Origin: JAIQFL01 sp035501495
GTDB taxonomy: Bacteria; Acidobacteriota; Terriglobia; Bryobacterales; Bryobacteraceae
Assembly (NCBI GenBank): GCA_035501495.1
Contig: DATJWB010000286.1
Coordinates: 1 to 64,000 of the forward strand
Direction of reading: 5' to 3'
Length of the DNA stretch: 64,000 bases
This document shows, piece by piece, positions 27,564 to 37,447 of the stretch. Under the pieces are notes generated by a model, which searched no databases, was not told where the DNA came from, and saw only the letters and a program-made list of their open reading frames with translations. The number at the start of each line of letters is the position of its first letter. Within the stretch, counting starts at the first letter, position 1. The translations under genes were made by a program, and so were the position numbers.

Positions 27564-27648
27564 TTCGTGCACCGGCAACTCCCAGAAAGCAGATTCAGTC
27601 GTTGATCTGCTCCCAGCCGGCCCGCACTTGGGGCGAGCAACCTGGAGA

Positions 27649-28416
27649 TTATTTGGCCTTGTTGACCAGCGCCTTGATCTCGTCGGGAAGGTCGAACTTC
27701 TCCTTGGGAATCTCGGCGTTGTACCTCATGCTGTCGATCGTCATCGACGTTTCGAGCGTCGCGACGTGCTGCACCACCTTGTGCGCCATCAGGATGTCGC
27801 CCTCCTTGCGGTAGTCGCTGAGCATCGAATCGGACTCGATCTCGCCCATCGGACTGTTGGCCTTGATCCGCATCTTCAGGAGCAGGCCCGAGTCCTTGTC
27901 GTACCACTTGGTAATCGGGTTTCCGGCTTTCGGCGTGAGCACGACCTTGTAACAGTCCTTGCCGTCCACGCTCTCGACACCGGTGGTCTCGACCCTTGAG
28001 TACAGATCGCGCCACCGCAGATCGCCGTTGAATTGGGCGTGCAGGAGCGCTTCGGCCTTCTCGGGGCCCTCTTTGATACGCGGGCCTTGCATGGCGTTCA
28101 TGGACCAGGCCACTTGGCCGTTCGAGCCATCCACCATCTTGCCCATCCCATCGATATTGATTTCCACCAGCGTGAGGTCCGGCTCGGCATGGTACGACGT
28201 TACCTTGCCCTTGATCCCCATCGCCGGCAACTCCATCGCCCCGGTAGATGTTTCGGTATGCACTTTGGCATAGGCGGCCTTACCACCGGTGACCTCGATA
28301 TACCGGTCGAGAATGGCTTCGGCCTTGGGCAGTTCGTCAGCGGCGCGCGTAAGTGCGGCGGCTGCCCACGAGAGTGCCAGCGCCGTCCAAAACCTGCGAT
28401 TCGCGAAGCGGTTCAT
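27649..28416 (-). CDS. Exported LolA-like outer-membrane lipoprotein-sorting-type protein
   Basis: A 255-residue protein with a signal peptide (about 1-25) and a single beta-rich domain like LolA/LppX and related acidobacterial proteins (AEAILDRYIEVTGGKAAYAKV, GKDCYKVVLTPKAGNPITKW, SDYRKEGDILMAHKVVQHV). It probably binds lipid or an acyl chain in the periplasm. The gene follows the S41 protease by 12 bases on the same strand, so they are likely co-transcribed. The molecular role is not established for this subgroup. Confidence 0.72.
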   Translation of the reverse strand: MNRFANRRFWTALALSWAAAALTRAADELPKAEAILDRYIEVTGGKAAYAKVHTETSTGAMELPAMGIKGKVTSYHAEPDLTLVEINIDGMGKMVDGSNGQVAWSMNAMQGPRIKEGPEKAEALLHAQFNGDLRWRDLYSRVETTGVESVDGKDCYKVVLTPKAGNPITKWYDKDSGLLLKMRIKANSPMGEIESDSMLSDYRKEGDILMAHKVVQHVATLETSMTIDSMRYNAEIPKEKFDLPDEIKALVNKAK

Positions 28417-28428
28417 AAATTCTTTGCC

Positions 28429-29730
28429 TCATCGATGTTGTTTTTGAATCCATTCGAGGGCGGCATCCAGGACCGGATCCTGGCCCGCGAGCAACTGGCG
28501 GCGCGTGGGACGCACCTCTTCATCCGGTTTCACGCCGATACCCTCCAGCGGCTGGCCTCCTTCGGAGATGTAGTTGGCAATCGCGTATTGAAAGCCGTCG
28601 CCATTGGGCAGCCTGGAGATGATTGAGGGAAGCGCGGCGCCAGCCGTCCGCGTCCCGAAAATGCGCGCGCGTTTCACGTCCTGCAAACCACCCGCGAAGA
28701 TCTCTGAAGTAGACGCCGAACAGCCGTCTACCAGGATCGCGAGCGGCCCGCGGAACGGCTCCAGGCGCGGGAAGATCACGAACTGGAAGGTAACGCCGCG
28801 GAGATATTCGGTGCCCAGCCGGAGGCCGGAGCGATCGGTGAACCAGCCGGCGATGCCCATTGCCAGGCCGCCGATTCCGCCGGGATTCCCGCGGACGTCG
28901 ATGATGAAGCCTTTGCAATCGCGGCAGCCGCCGACAGCCTGTTCCAGCGTCTTGGTCAAGTCCTCGGGGTCCATAAACTCGTTGAACGCCACATATCCGA
29001 CTTCGGGGCGCGGCTTGCGAGCTTCAGCCCAGAAGTAACCCGGAGGCATGTTGCCAAATCGCACCAGCTTGCCGCGGGGCCGAACGCGTGCGATGTCCAG
29101 GGAGACCAGGCGACCGTCGCCGTCCAGAAACCCGACGCGCACCGGCGCGCCGACGGCGCCCTGCAGGCGCGCATTGACGGCTCGCATGAGGCGGAAATCG
29201 AGCAGCGTGGATTTGGCGAACTGATCCTCCACCTTCCGCAGCGCGGGCGCGATTTCGGAATCCTTCACCCGGACGATCTCCCAGCCCGGCTTGACTCCAC
29301 GCTCGGCGGCTGCGGAACCTGGTTGCACCGAGGTCACCAGGACATGGCCGTCGATCACGCGCACCTCAATGCCGGCAGTGCCGTCCGAACCGGATTCCTC
29401 GTCTTCGGAGCGGCCCCCGTATGCGTCGTAGACATCTCCCGGGAAGACCGCGAAGTGCGTCTGGTGAAGCCTCCCGAGCATATCGGCCATCACCGTACGG
29501 GCCTCCTCCCGGGTCTTCGCCGCTTCTACCTTGGGTCTCAGTTCGTCGTGAACGGATTGCCAGTCCAGGCCGCCTAGTTTAGGATCCCAATGCTTCTCCA
29601 GCACCGTCTTCCAGACGACCTCGAACGAATCGACGTCGATTTGACGCGCCCCGCGCGCAGGAGTCTCCTGGGAGTCTGCTATCCAACAGCAGGCGAACAC
29701 CAGGAGAAGAATCCCTGAGCGGCGGAACAT
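28429..29730 (-). CDS. S41-family (C-terminal-processing-type) peptidase with PDZ domain
   Basis: A 433-residue exported protease. Signal peptide 1-20. Residues about 30-110 form the tricorn-type core helix bundle (FEVVWKTVLEKHWDP), then a PDZ domain at about 118-215 (VTSVQPGSAAAERGVKPGWE), then the S41 catalytic domain with GFIIDVRGNPGGIGGLAMGI and the nucleophile loop DGCSASTSEIFAGGL. The general-base Lys seen in CtpA-type enzymes is not obvious, so it may belong to the tricorn-like subgroup. It is divergent from the Nudix gene with a short gap. Confidence 0.87.
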   Translation of the reverse strand: MFRRSGILLLVFACCWIADSQETPARGARQIDVDSFEVVWKTVLEKHWDPKLGGLDWQSVHDELRPKVEAAKTREEARTVMADMLGRLHQTHFAVFPGDVYDAYGGRSEDEESGSDGTAGIEVRVIDGHVLVTSVQPGSAAAERGVKPGWEIVRVKDSEIAPALRKVEDQFAKSTLLDFRLMRAVNARLQGAVGAPVRVGFLDGDGRLVSLDIARVRPRGKLVRFGNMPPGYFWAEARKPRPEVGYVAFNEFMDPEDLTKTLEQAVGGCRDCKGFIIDVRGNPGGIGGLAMGIAGWFTDRSGLRLGTEYLRGVTFQFVIFPRLEPFRGPLAILVDGCSASTSEIFAGGLQDVKRARIFGTRTAGAALPSIISRLPNGDGFQYAIANYISEGGQPLEGIGVKPDEEVRPTRRQLLAGQDPVLDAALEWIQKQHR

Positions 29731-29783
29731 TCCTCTAGCGTAACGCAGGCTTCCCGGTTCGCGAGTTGTGCTCCAATGTGGAA

Positions 29784-30176
29784 ATGGTCTGCGTGGTGGC
29801 CGCGATCATCCAGCGGGAAGGGCGAATTCTCATCTGCCGCCGCAGGCCGGAGCAGGCTCATCCATTGAAATGGGAGTTTCCCGGCGGCAAAATAGAAGAC
29901 GGCGAGTCGCCCGCCAACGCGCTCCGGCGCGAGTTGGAAGAGGAACTCGGAATCCGCGGCGCCGCCGGAGTGGAGATCACGCGGTATCAATATGCCTACC
30001 CCGGCAAGAGGCCGATCCTCCTGATTTTCTTTCGCGTGGAGGAGTTCGATGGCGAGCCGCAAAACCGCATCTTTCACGAGATGCGTTGGGAACCGCCCGA
30101 ACGGCTTGGCGACTTCGACTTCCTGGAAGGCGACCAGGATTTCATTCGCGCCCAGACCGCAGTTCGGCCGCTCTGA
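29784..30176 (+). CDS. MutT-type Nudix hydrolase
   Basis: A 130-residue Nudix protein. The Nudix box runs from GKIEDGESPANALRRELEEE to GI and keeps all the REUxEExGU positions. Small size and the motif CRRRPEQAHPLKWEFPGG match the (8-oxo)-dGTP diphosphatase group, which removes oxidised nucleotides. The start is uncertain: ATG at 29784, with GTG at 29778 or TTG at 29766 possible. It is followed by an AhpD-like gene 54 bases on. Confidence 0.88.
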   Translation: MVCVVAAIIQREGRILICRRRPEQAHPLKWEFPGGKIEDGESPANALRRELEEELGIRGAAGVEITRYQYAYPGKRPILLIFFRVEEFDGEPQNRIFHEMRWEPPERLGDFDFLEGDQDFIRAQTAVRPL

Positions 30177-30230
30177 CTCCGGTCCGGAAACTCACCGAGG
30201 CTCTTTCAGCGCTCCCACTATACTGGTCTT

Positions 30231-30734
30231 ATGACCGCGATCAAGATGGTAGCCCCCGCCGGGAACGAGTTCCTGGCGGGCCTCGAAGCCAAGAGCAAAC
30301 GCCCGAGCCATTTCTTTCGAACCATGGCGAATCGCCCCGAGGTTCTGAAGAATTTTGTGCCGTTTTATGCCGCGGTCGTCGGCTCCGGCTCCGTGGAACG
30401 CCGCTTCAAGGAACTGGTGTACCTCGCGTGCTCCTATGCCAACGAGTGCGCATACTGCACGGCTTCGCACGTGGCCAGCGGCAAGAAAGCCGGCATCACC
30501 GCGGAAGAGATGCAGGCGATTCAGACCGAACAGGACCACGGCTTTTCCGCGCCGGAACGGGCGGTCATCCAGTACGCGCGCGAATTGACGCAGACCGCCG
30601 GCGCCGCCGAGACCCGCAGCACCCTGCTGGAGCACTTCAATGACGAACAAGTGGTCGAGATTACCCTCGTGGCGGCCATGGCCAATTTCACCAACCGATT
30701 TAACAACGGACTCGGCATCAAACCGGAAGAGTAA
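30231..30734 (+). CDS. AhpD-like peroxidase-related protein (carboxymuconolactone decarboxylase family)
   Basis: A 167-residue all-helical protein with the AhpD-type redox motif CAYCTASH (Cys-x-x-Cys-x-x-x-His), the proton-relay and disulfide site of alkylhydroperoxidase. The fold starts with RPEVLKNFVPFYAAVVG and ends with NRFNNGLGIKP. It likely reduces peroxides using thiol partners. A TATACT box lies close to the ATG (about 30219), so the transcript may have a very short or no leader. Downstream gene rlmB follows after 12 bases. Confidence 0.85.
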   Translation: MTAIKMVAPAGNEFLAGLEAKSKRPSHFFRTMANRPEVLKNFVPFYAAVVGSGSVERRFKELVYLACSYANECAYCTASHVASGKKAGITAEEMQAIQTEQDHGFSAPERAVIQYARELTQTAGAAETRSTLLEHFNDEQVVEITLVAAMANFTNRFNNGLGIKPEE

Positions 30735-30746
30735 TCCCCTCTAATC

Positions 30747-31466
30747 ATGTCCATCCTCAGCGGTATCCATCCGGTCGCGGAAGCCTTGCGCGCGCACCAC
30801 CCCCTCGACCGTCTGCTGGTGGCCCAAGGCGCCGGCGGACCGCGTTTGCAGGAGATCATCGATATGGCGCGCCGCGCCTCCGTGCCCGTTCGTTTCGAGC
30901 CCCGCTCCGCGCTCGACCGCCTGGCGGGCACCCCGGCGCACCAGGGTGTGGTCGCCATGGGAGCCACCGCGAAATATGCCGACCTCGACCAGGCGGCGGC
31001 TTCCGAGTTGCTCGTGGTGCTGGACGGCGTCGAGGACCCGCACAATTTGGGCGCGATCATCCGCACGGCCCACGCCGCGGGCGCGGGCTCGATCGTAATT
31101 CCGGAGCGCCGCGCCGCCGGGGTCACGGACGTGGTGTCAAAAGCTGCTGCCGGAGCCCTCGAACACATGCCGGTCGCGCGCGTGACCAACATCAATCGTG
31201 CGCTGGAAGACCTCAAGAAACGGGGACACTGGATCTACGGCCTCGATGAACGCGGCAACCAGGACTACGACCGCGTCGATTACCAGGCCCCGACCGTCTT
31301 CGTGCTGGGCGGCGAAGGCAAAGGACTCCACGATCAGGTGCGCAAGCACTGCGACCTGCTGGTGCGGATTCCTCTGGCCGGGAAGATCTCGTCGCTGAAC
31401 GTCTCGGTGGCGGCCGGGATTGTGCTGTTCGATTGGATGCGCCGCCGCACCAGGTCTCGGGAGTGA
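30747..31466 (+). CDS. rlmB: 23S rRNA (guanosine-2'-O)-methyltransferase RlmB
   Basis: A 239-residue SpoU/TrmH-family enzyme. An N-terminal L30e-like substrate domain (SILSGIHPVAEALRA...) precedes the knotted SPOUT domain with the three family motifs: LDGVEDPHNLGAIIRTA, FVLGGEGKGLH and IPLAGKISSLNVSVAAGI. It methylates the ribose of G2251 in the peptidyl-transferase loop of 23S rRNA (E. coli numbering). Length and motifs are normal. Confidence 0.93.
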   Translation: MSILSGIHPVAEALRAHHPLDRLLVAQGAGGPRLQEIIDMARRASVPVRFEPRSALDRLAGTPAHQGVVAMGATAKYADLDQAAASELLVVLDGVEDPHNLGAIIRTAHAAGAGSIVIPERRAAGVTDVVSKAAAGALEHMPVARVTNINRALEDLKKRGHWIYGLDERGNQDYDRVDYQAPTVFVLGGEGKGLHDQVRKHCDLLVRIPLAGKISSLNVSVAAGIVLFDWMRRRTRSRE

Positions 31467-31479
31467 TGCCTCGCAGCCG

Positions 31480-31932
31480 CTACGGTCGCGCTGTCATACC
31501 GGTGACTTGATCCTTCGGGGAAGAGAGCACGACCGAGGTGTGAACCCGCGCCACGCCGCTTCGGCTCTTGAGCCGGTCTACCAGTTGCTCCAGATCCTGC
31601 AGGCTGCGGGCCCACATCTTGAGGAGGTACGAAAAGTCGCCGGACACGTGGTGGCATTCCTGAACTTCGGGCAGGCGCAGAGCAGCCTCGAGGAACGCGT
31701 GCTCGTTGTTCCGCCCGTCCACCCGGACCTGCACGAAAGCGCATAGCGCGTAGCCCAGCGTCCGCGGATTGATCAGCGCCACGTAAGCACGCACATCTCC
31801 GCGCGCCCGGAGTTTGCTTAAGCGCTCCTTGACGGCCGAGACCGACAGCCCTACCTCCTTGCCGAGCTCCGCCAGCGACCGGGAACAATCCGCTTGCAGG
31901 AGGTCCATCAGGTGAGCGTCGATCGCGTCCAT
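31480..31932 (-). CDS. Lrp/AsnC-family transcriptional regulator
   Basis: A 150-residue regulator with an N-terminal helix-turn-helix (LMDLLQADCSRSLAELGKEV, LSVSAVKERLSKL) and a RAM effector domain (AFVQVRVDGRNNEHAFLEAA, HHVSGDFSYLLKM, RVHTSVVLSS). These proteins sense amino acids and form dimers of dimers. The gene is convergent with rlmB and divergent from a SnoaL-like gene across an AT-rich 72-base gap. Two Lrp-like boxes lie in that gap, the nearer only 2 bases before this ATG, so it probably represses itself. No ribosome site is visible. Confidence 0.92.
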   Translation of the reverse strand: MDAIDAHLMDLLQADCSRSLAELGKEVGLSVSAVKERLSKLRARGDVRAYVALINPRTLGYALCAFVQVRVDGRNNEHAFLEAALRLPEVQECHHVSGDFSYLLKMWARSLQDLEQLVDRLKSRSGVARVHTSVVLSSPKDQVTGMTARP

Positions 31933-31934
31933 GG

Positions 31935-31949
31935 CAGTAAAATTTACTA
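31935..31949. promoter_or_regulatory. Lrp-like operator box 1
   Basis: CAGTAAAATTTACTA matches 14 of 15 positions of the E. coli Lrp consensus YAGHAWATTWTDCTR as I recall it, with GTAAANTTTAC as a near-perfect palindrome. It overlaps the translation start region of the Lrp-family gene. Confidence 0.6.
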
Positions 31950-31965
31950 AAAATATATCAAAATT

Positions 31966-31980
31966 CCGTAATTTATGCTA
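31966..31980. promoter_or_regulatory. Lrp-like operator box 2
   Basis: CCGTAATTTATGCTA matches 13 of 15 positions of the same consensus. Its centre is 31 bases from that of box 1, three helical turns, so both face the same side of the DNA. It lies 25 bases before the SnoaL-like ATG. Confidence 0.5.
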
Positions 31981-32004
31981 CAAAAGAAAATCGTTGGAGG
32001 TCAT

Positions 32005-32430
32005 ATGTCCAATGCGAACGATGCGCGCGATGAACAAGCCATTCGCAAACTCACCGAAGACTGGCTGGCTGCCGTGCGGGACCGGGATGTCGCGCGGCTG
32101 ATCGGCATGGTCACGGACGACGTGGTTTTCCTGCCTCCTGGTTTCCCCCCGATTCGCGGGACCCAAGCCGTCGAAGCCATGTACCACAACTTCTTTCCCC
32201 AGTTCGCGGGTGTCGAACAGGCCGCCACTATCGAGGAAGTGGAGGTGGCCGGCGATTGGGCATTCACCTGGGGATTCGAATCGCTCTCCCTGCTGCCCAA
32301 GACCGGCGGCGCCGGGATCCAGATGCAGGGTAAAGGCATGAGCATTCTACGGCGGCAGGCGGACGGATCCTGGAAATTTGCGCGCGGCATCAATAACTCC
32401 GCCCCGCTGAGAACTCCGCCCGGAAACTAG
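32005..32430 (+). CDS. SnoaL-like / DUF4440 (SgcJ/EcaC-type) protein
   Basis: A 141-residue NTF2-like cone protein (LTEDWLAAVRDRDVARLIGM, DVVFLPPGFPPIRG, GDWAFTWGFESL). Such proteins are ketosteroid-isomerase-like and their substrates vary; none can be named. The ATG at 32005 has GGAGG seven bases before it, so the in-frame start at 31975 is rejected. It is divergent from the Lrp-family regulator and shares its operator region, so that regulator probably controls it. Confidence 0.83.
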   Translation: MSNANDARDEQAIRKLTEDWLAAVRDRDVARLIGMVTDDVVFLPPGFPPIRGTQAVEAMYHNFFPQFAGVEQAATIEEVEVAGDWAFTWGFESLSLLPKTGGAGIQMQGKGMSILRRQADGSWKFARGINNSAPLRTPPGN

Positions 32431-32488
32431 AAACACGAGTCCGCGGCGTTCGTCGGACGGCATCATCGCTCATAGTAGAATCGAGTGT

Positions 32489-34153
32489 ATGCGTCGCATC
32501 CTAGCCCTCCTGCTGATCGCGGTCGCCCTGCCTCTGTACGCCGCTCAACCCGTGCGCGCGCGTCACGGCATGGTGGTAACGCGCGAACGTCACGCCACCG
32601 AAGCCGGCCTGAAGATCCTCGAGTCCGGCGGTAATGCCATTGACGCCGCGGTGGCAGTGGGCTTTGCCCTGGCCGTGACCCACTCATCGGCTGGGAACAT
32701 CGGTGGCGGCGGTTTCATGCTGATCCGCCTTGCGGACGGACGCACCACCTTCATCGATTTCCGCGAGCGCGCGCCTGGCGCGGCTTCGCGCAACATGTAC
32801 CTGGATGCGTCGGGGAAGGCCACCCAGGACAGCACCGTCGGTTACCGCGCCTCGGGAGTGCCAGGCACCGTGCGCGGGCTGGAGTACGCCTCCAAGAAGT
32901 ACGGCAAGAAGCCCTGGGGCGAACTGGTTCGGCCCGCAGTGGACCTCGCCTCGCAAGGATTCGCGCTTTCCTACGCGCAGGCGCAGGGACTGCGGAATGC
33001 CGGCCGCAACCTGAGCCGCTTCCCCGAGTCCAACCGCATCTTTCTGCGGGGCGGCAAATATTACGAACCTGGTGAAGTCTTCGTCCAGGCCGACTTGGGC
33101 CGCACCCTGGAGCGGATCGCCACGGCTGGCGCCAAAGACTTCTACGAGGGTGAGACCGCGCGGCTTCTGGCGCAGGACATGAAGGAGCACGGCGGGCTGA
33201 TCACCTTGGACGACCTGAAGCAGTATGCCGCCATCGAGCGCAAGCCCATGACCGGCAGCTATCGCGGCTATTCCATCATCACTTCGCCGCCGCCGAGTTC
33301 GGGCGGTGTGGGCATTCTCCAGATGCTTGGGGTGCTCGAAGGCACCAGCTACGAAAAAGGCGGGGCCGGTTCGGCGTCGGTGGTCCACTACATGACCGAG
33401 GCCATGCGACGCTACTTCGCCGACCGTGCCGAGCACCTCGGCGACCCCGACTTCGTGAAGGTACCGCTCAGCGGCCTGCTCGATCCGGCCTACATTGGCA
33501 AGCTGCGTGCTTCGATCGACCCCGAACGCGCCACGCCGTCGAGTGAGATCCACGCCGCCAGGTTCTCCGGCCACGAGTCCAATGAGACGACCCACTACTC
33601 GGTGGCCGATGGCGACGGCAACATCGCCATCGTCACCTACACCCTCAACGGCGGCTATGGCAGCAAGGTCACCGCCACAGGGCTGGGCTTCCTGCTGAAC
33701 AACGAAATGGACGACTTCGCGCCCAAGCCTGGCGAGGCCAACATGTACGGCCTGATTCAAGGGGAGGCGAACGCCATCCAGCCGCACAAGACGCCGCTCT
33801 CCTCCATGGTGCCGACCATTATCCTGAAGGATGGCAAGCCGCTGCTCGCCTTGGGATCGCCCGGCGGACCCACCATCATCAACACGGTGCTGGAGGTGAT
33901 CGTCAACGTCCTCGACTTCGGCATGAACGTGCAGGACGCCGTCAATTGGCCCCGCTTTCATCACCAGTGGATGCCCGACGTCCTGAACCTGGAGCCTGGC
34001 TACTCGCCCGACACCGTCGCGTTGCTGGAAAAGCGCGGCTACACCATCCGGCGTGTGGCGGCGCAGGGCGAGGTTGCAGCCATCCGATTCAATAATGAGT
34101 GGCTCGAGGGCGCGGCAGACCCGCGAACCGAAGGTACCGCACAAGGACGCTGA
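32489..34153 (+). CDS. ggt: Gamma-glutamyltransferase, periplasmic
   Basis: A 554-residue Ntn hydrolase with a signal peptide (1-18). The proenzyme cleaves itself before Thr367 in NETTHYSVADGDGN, which becomes the catalytic nucleophile of the small subunit. Other family motifs are GNAIDAAVAVGFALAV, NIGGGGFMLI, LLNNEMDDF and the oxyanion loop SSMVPTI; GSPGGPTIIN is also present. It hydrolyses glutathione and transfers gamma-glutamyl groups outside the cytoplasm. A lid-loop is present (NNEMDDFAPKPG). The gene is followed within 8 bases by a sugar isomerase-like gene. Confidence 0.94.
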   Translation: MRRILALLLIAVALPLYAAQPVRARHGMVVTRERHATEAGLKILESGGNAIDAAVAVGFALAVTHSSAGNIGGGGFMLIRLADGRTTFIDFRERAPGAASRNMYLDASGKATQDSTVGYRASGVPGTVRGLEYASKKYGKKPWGELVRPAVDLASQGFALSYAQAQGLRNAGRNLSRFPESNRIFLRGGKYYEPGEVFVQADLGRTLERIATAGAKDFYEGETARLLAQDMKEHGGLITLDDLKQYAAIERKPMTGSYRGYSIITSPPPSSGGVGILQMLGVLEGTSYEKGGAGSASVVHYMTEAMRRYFADRAEHLGDPDFVKVPLSGLLDPAYIGKLRASIDPERATPSSEIHAARFSGHESNETTHYSVADGDGNIAIVTYTLNGGYGSKVTATGLGFLLNNEMDDFAPKPGEANMYGLIQGEANAIQPHKTPLSSMVPTIILKDGKPLLALGSPGGPTIINTVLEVIVNVLDFGMNVQDAVNWPRFHHQWMPDVLNLEPGYSPDTVALLEKRGYTIRRVAAQGEVAAIRFNNEWLEGAADPRTEGTAQGR

Positions 34154-34160
34154 CCTCCAG

Positions 34161-34991
34161 ATGAACCACGCACTCTCGACGCACCTCTTCGTCAACCACC
34201 GGTTGACTGTGGCACTGCTGAGCCGCATCCAGCAGGCGGGAATCCCCGCAGTAGAAATTTTTTGCGCCCGCCAGCACCTGGACTATCGCAATAAGGAGCA
34301 GATTGCCGAGCTCGGCCACTGGTTTCGCGATTCCGAGCTGCAACTGCATTCCCTGCATTCGCCCATGTACAACGACGAGATCTGGGGACGCTCCGGTCCG
34401 CATGCCGTGGTAAACATCACCGAGCCCGTGAAGGCGCTTCGTTTGCAGGTGGTGGATGAAATCAAACGCGCCCTCGCGATCGCCGAGGTCATTCCCTTCA
34501 AATACCTGGTTCAGCATGTCGGAGTGACCGGCGAGGAGTTCGACATGCGCAAGGTGGATGCCGCTTTCGCCGCACTGGAGGAATTGAGCCTGTTCGCGCG
34601 GCAGCGGGGCGTGCAGGTCCTGCTGGAGAACACACCCAACGAGCTCTCCAGCTCCGACCGGCTCCTGCAATTCGAAGAGCTCACGCACCTGGGATTGGAT
34701 TTTACTTTCGACATCGGACACGCCAACATGACCGAAGGCGTGGAACCGGCGTTCCAAAGGATGAAGGAACGGATCCGGTCCACCCACATCCACGACAACA
34801 ACGGCAAGGACGATTCGCACCTGTTCCCCCTGGTGAGCCCTGGCGGCACCATCGACTGGAAGAGCGCCATGCAACTTCTCACCAGCCGCGGGAAACAGTT
34901 TCCGCTGCTGCTCGAACTGCGGGAACGGCCCGACCTGGCCCATCCGCTGGAGACGGTGAAGGAGATCTTTGCCCGCCTGGAAAGTGCGTAG
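34161..34991 (+). CDS. Sugar phosphate isomerase/epimerase (AP-endonuclease-2-type TIM barrel)
   Basis: A 276-residue xylose-isomerase-like TIM barrel. Metal-ligand motifs are VLLENTPNE (Glu), DFTFDIGHANM (Asp, His), STHIHDNNGKDDSH (His, Asp) and LLLELRE (Glu). Such proteins isomerise or epimerise sugars or inosose; the substrate is not evident. The ATG at 34161 lies 7 bases past the ggt stop; the longer frame to 34053 would overlap ggt by 100 bases with no support. Nothing odd in length. Confidence 0.85.
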   Translation: MNHALSTHLFVNHRLTVALLSRIQQAGIPAVEIFCARQHLDYRNKEQIAELGHWFRDSELQLHSLHSPMYNDEIWGRSGPHAVVNITEPVKALRLQVVDEIKRALAIAEVIPFKYLVQHVGVTGEEFDMRKVDAAFAALEELSLFARQRGVQVLLENTPNELSSSDRLLQFEELTHLGLDFTFDIGHANMTEGVEPAFQRMKERIRSTHIHDNNGKDDSHLFPLVSPGGTIDWKSAMQLLTSRGKQFPLLLELRERPDLAHPLETVKEIFARLESA

Positions 34992-35018
34992 AGACAGCTG
35001 GGGCGCGGAGACTGCAAT

Positions 35019-36416
<1,398 letters not shown>

Positions 36417-36448
36417 GCATGTTTACCGGACAGACGACGAGTCGCGAC

Positions 36449-36501
36449 GTGGTGCCGGTACTCCGGCCTGCCGCGCCCCGACTCATCGGGGCGCTTGTCG
36501 G
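36449..36501 (+). repeat. Dispersed double-hairpin element, copy 4
   Basis: Hairpin 1 is GCCGG-TACT-CCGGC; hairpin 2 is GCCCCGA-CTCA-TCGGGGC at 36475-36492. It lies between asnS and the arginase gene, ending about 30 bases before the arginase ATG. The T-run is replaced by CTTGT, so termination here should be weak. Confidence 0.75.
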
Positions 36502-36532
36502 CACCCAGGAGTGCCCGCGCGACGCCTAGCCT

Positions 36533-37447
36533 ATGCCGCATTCCCACATCGCGATCATCGGCGCACCTCTCGATCTCGGCCAGGGACGCCGCGGCGTCGA
36601 TATGGGCCCGTCCGCCGTTCGGGTAGCCAACCTCAATCGCCGCGTCGAATCCCTCGGCTACGAAGTGGAGGATCTCGGGAACGTCCCGGTCGATCAGGCC
36701 GAGGCGTCCCCGGAAGGCCACCCCCGCGCGAAGTATCTGCCGCAAATCGCCGCTACCTGCACGCGCCTGGCTGCCGTCGTAAGCGACTCGCTCGCGCGCG
36801 GCACCGTCCCCCTGGTTTTAGGCGGCGATCATTCCGTGGCGGTCGGTACGGTCAGCGGAGTCTCGCATTTCTTCCGCGAACGCGGCCAGCCAATCGGCCT
36901 CATCTGGCTCGACGCCCATGCCGATATGAACACGCCCGCGACCAGCCCCAGCGGCAACGTCCACGGTATGCCGCTGGCGTGCATCGCGGGCCTCGGCCCT
37001 TCGGAATTGACTGACCTCTACGGCTATCGGCCCAAAGTCGCGCCCCGTAATATCGTGATCGTGGGCCTGCGCGATGTGGACGCGATGGAGAAGCCGCAGG
37101 TGCGCGGGTCCGGCGTCCACGCCTTCACCATGCGCGACATCGACGAACGAGGACTACGCTCGGTCATGAACGAGGCCATTCGCCTCGCCTCCGCCGATAC
37201 CGCCGGCTTTCACCTCTCCCTGGACATGGATTTCGTCGATCCGCAGCACGCGCCCGGCGTCGGGACCCCCGTCCGCGGCGGAGTCACCTACCGCGAGGCG
37301 CATTTGGCAATGGAAATGATCTGTGACTCCCGGCACATGGTCTCGATGGAAGTGGTGGAGGTGAACCCCGTCATCGACGAGGTGAACCGCACCGCCGACC
37401 TGGCTGTCGAGCTGGTCATGTCCGGATTGGGGAAACGAATCCTATGA
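36533..37447 (+). CDS. rocF: Arginase
   Basis: A 304-residue ureohydrolase. The manganese-binding motifs are GGDHSVAVG, DAHADMNTP and SLDMDFVDP; GNVHGMPLA and SMEVVEVNPVID are the other conserved blocks of true arginases. It splits arginine into ornithine and urea. There is no clear ribosome site before the ATG because the dispersed element runs almost up to it. The stop overlaps the ATG of ddl (ATGA), so the two are translationally coupled. Agmatinase is less likely given the full arginase-type motif set. Confidence 0.92.
   Translation: MPHSHIAIIGAPLDLGQGRRGVDMGPSAVRVANLNRRVESLGYEVEDLGNVPVDQAEASPEGHPRAKYLPQIAATCTRLAAVVSDSLARGTVPLVLGGDHSVAVGTVSGVSHFFRERGQPIGLIWLDAHADMNTPATSPSGNVHGMPLACIAGLGPSELTDLYGYRPKVAPRNIVIVGLRDVDAMEKPQVRGSGVHAFTMRDIDERGLRSVMNEAIRLASADTAGFHLSLDMDFVDPQHAPGVGTPVRGGVTYREAHLAMEMICDSRHMVSMEVVEVNPVIDEVNRTADLAVELVMSGLGKRIL

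Noticed and set aside
32684..34228. 514-codon open frame on minus across ggt
   Set aside because: Antisense to a complete gamma-glutamyltransferase with its catalytic Thr; shadow frame.
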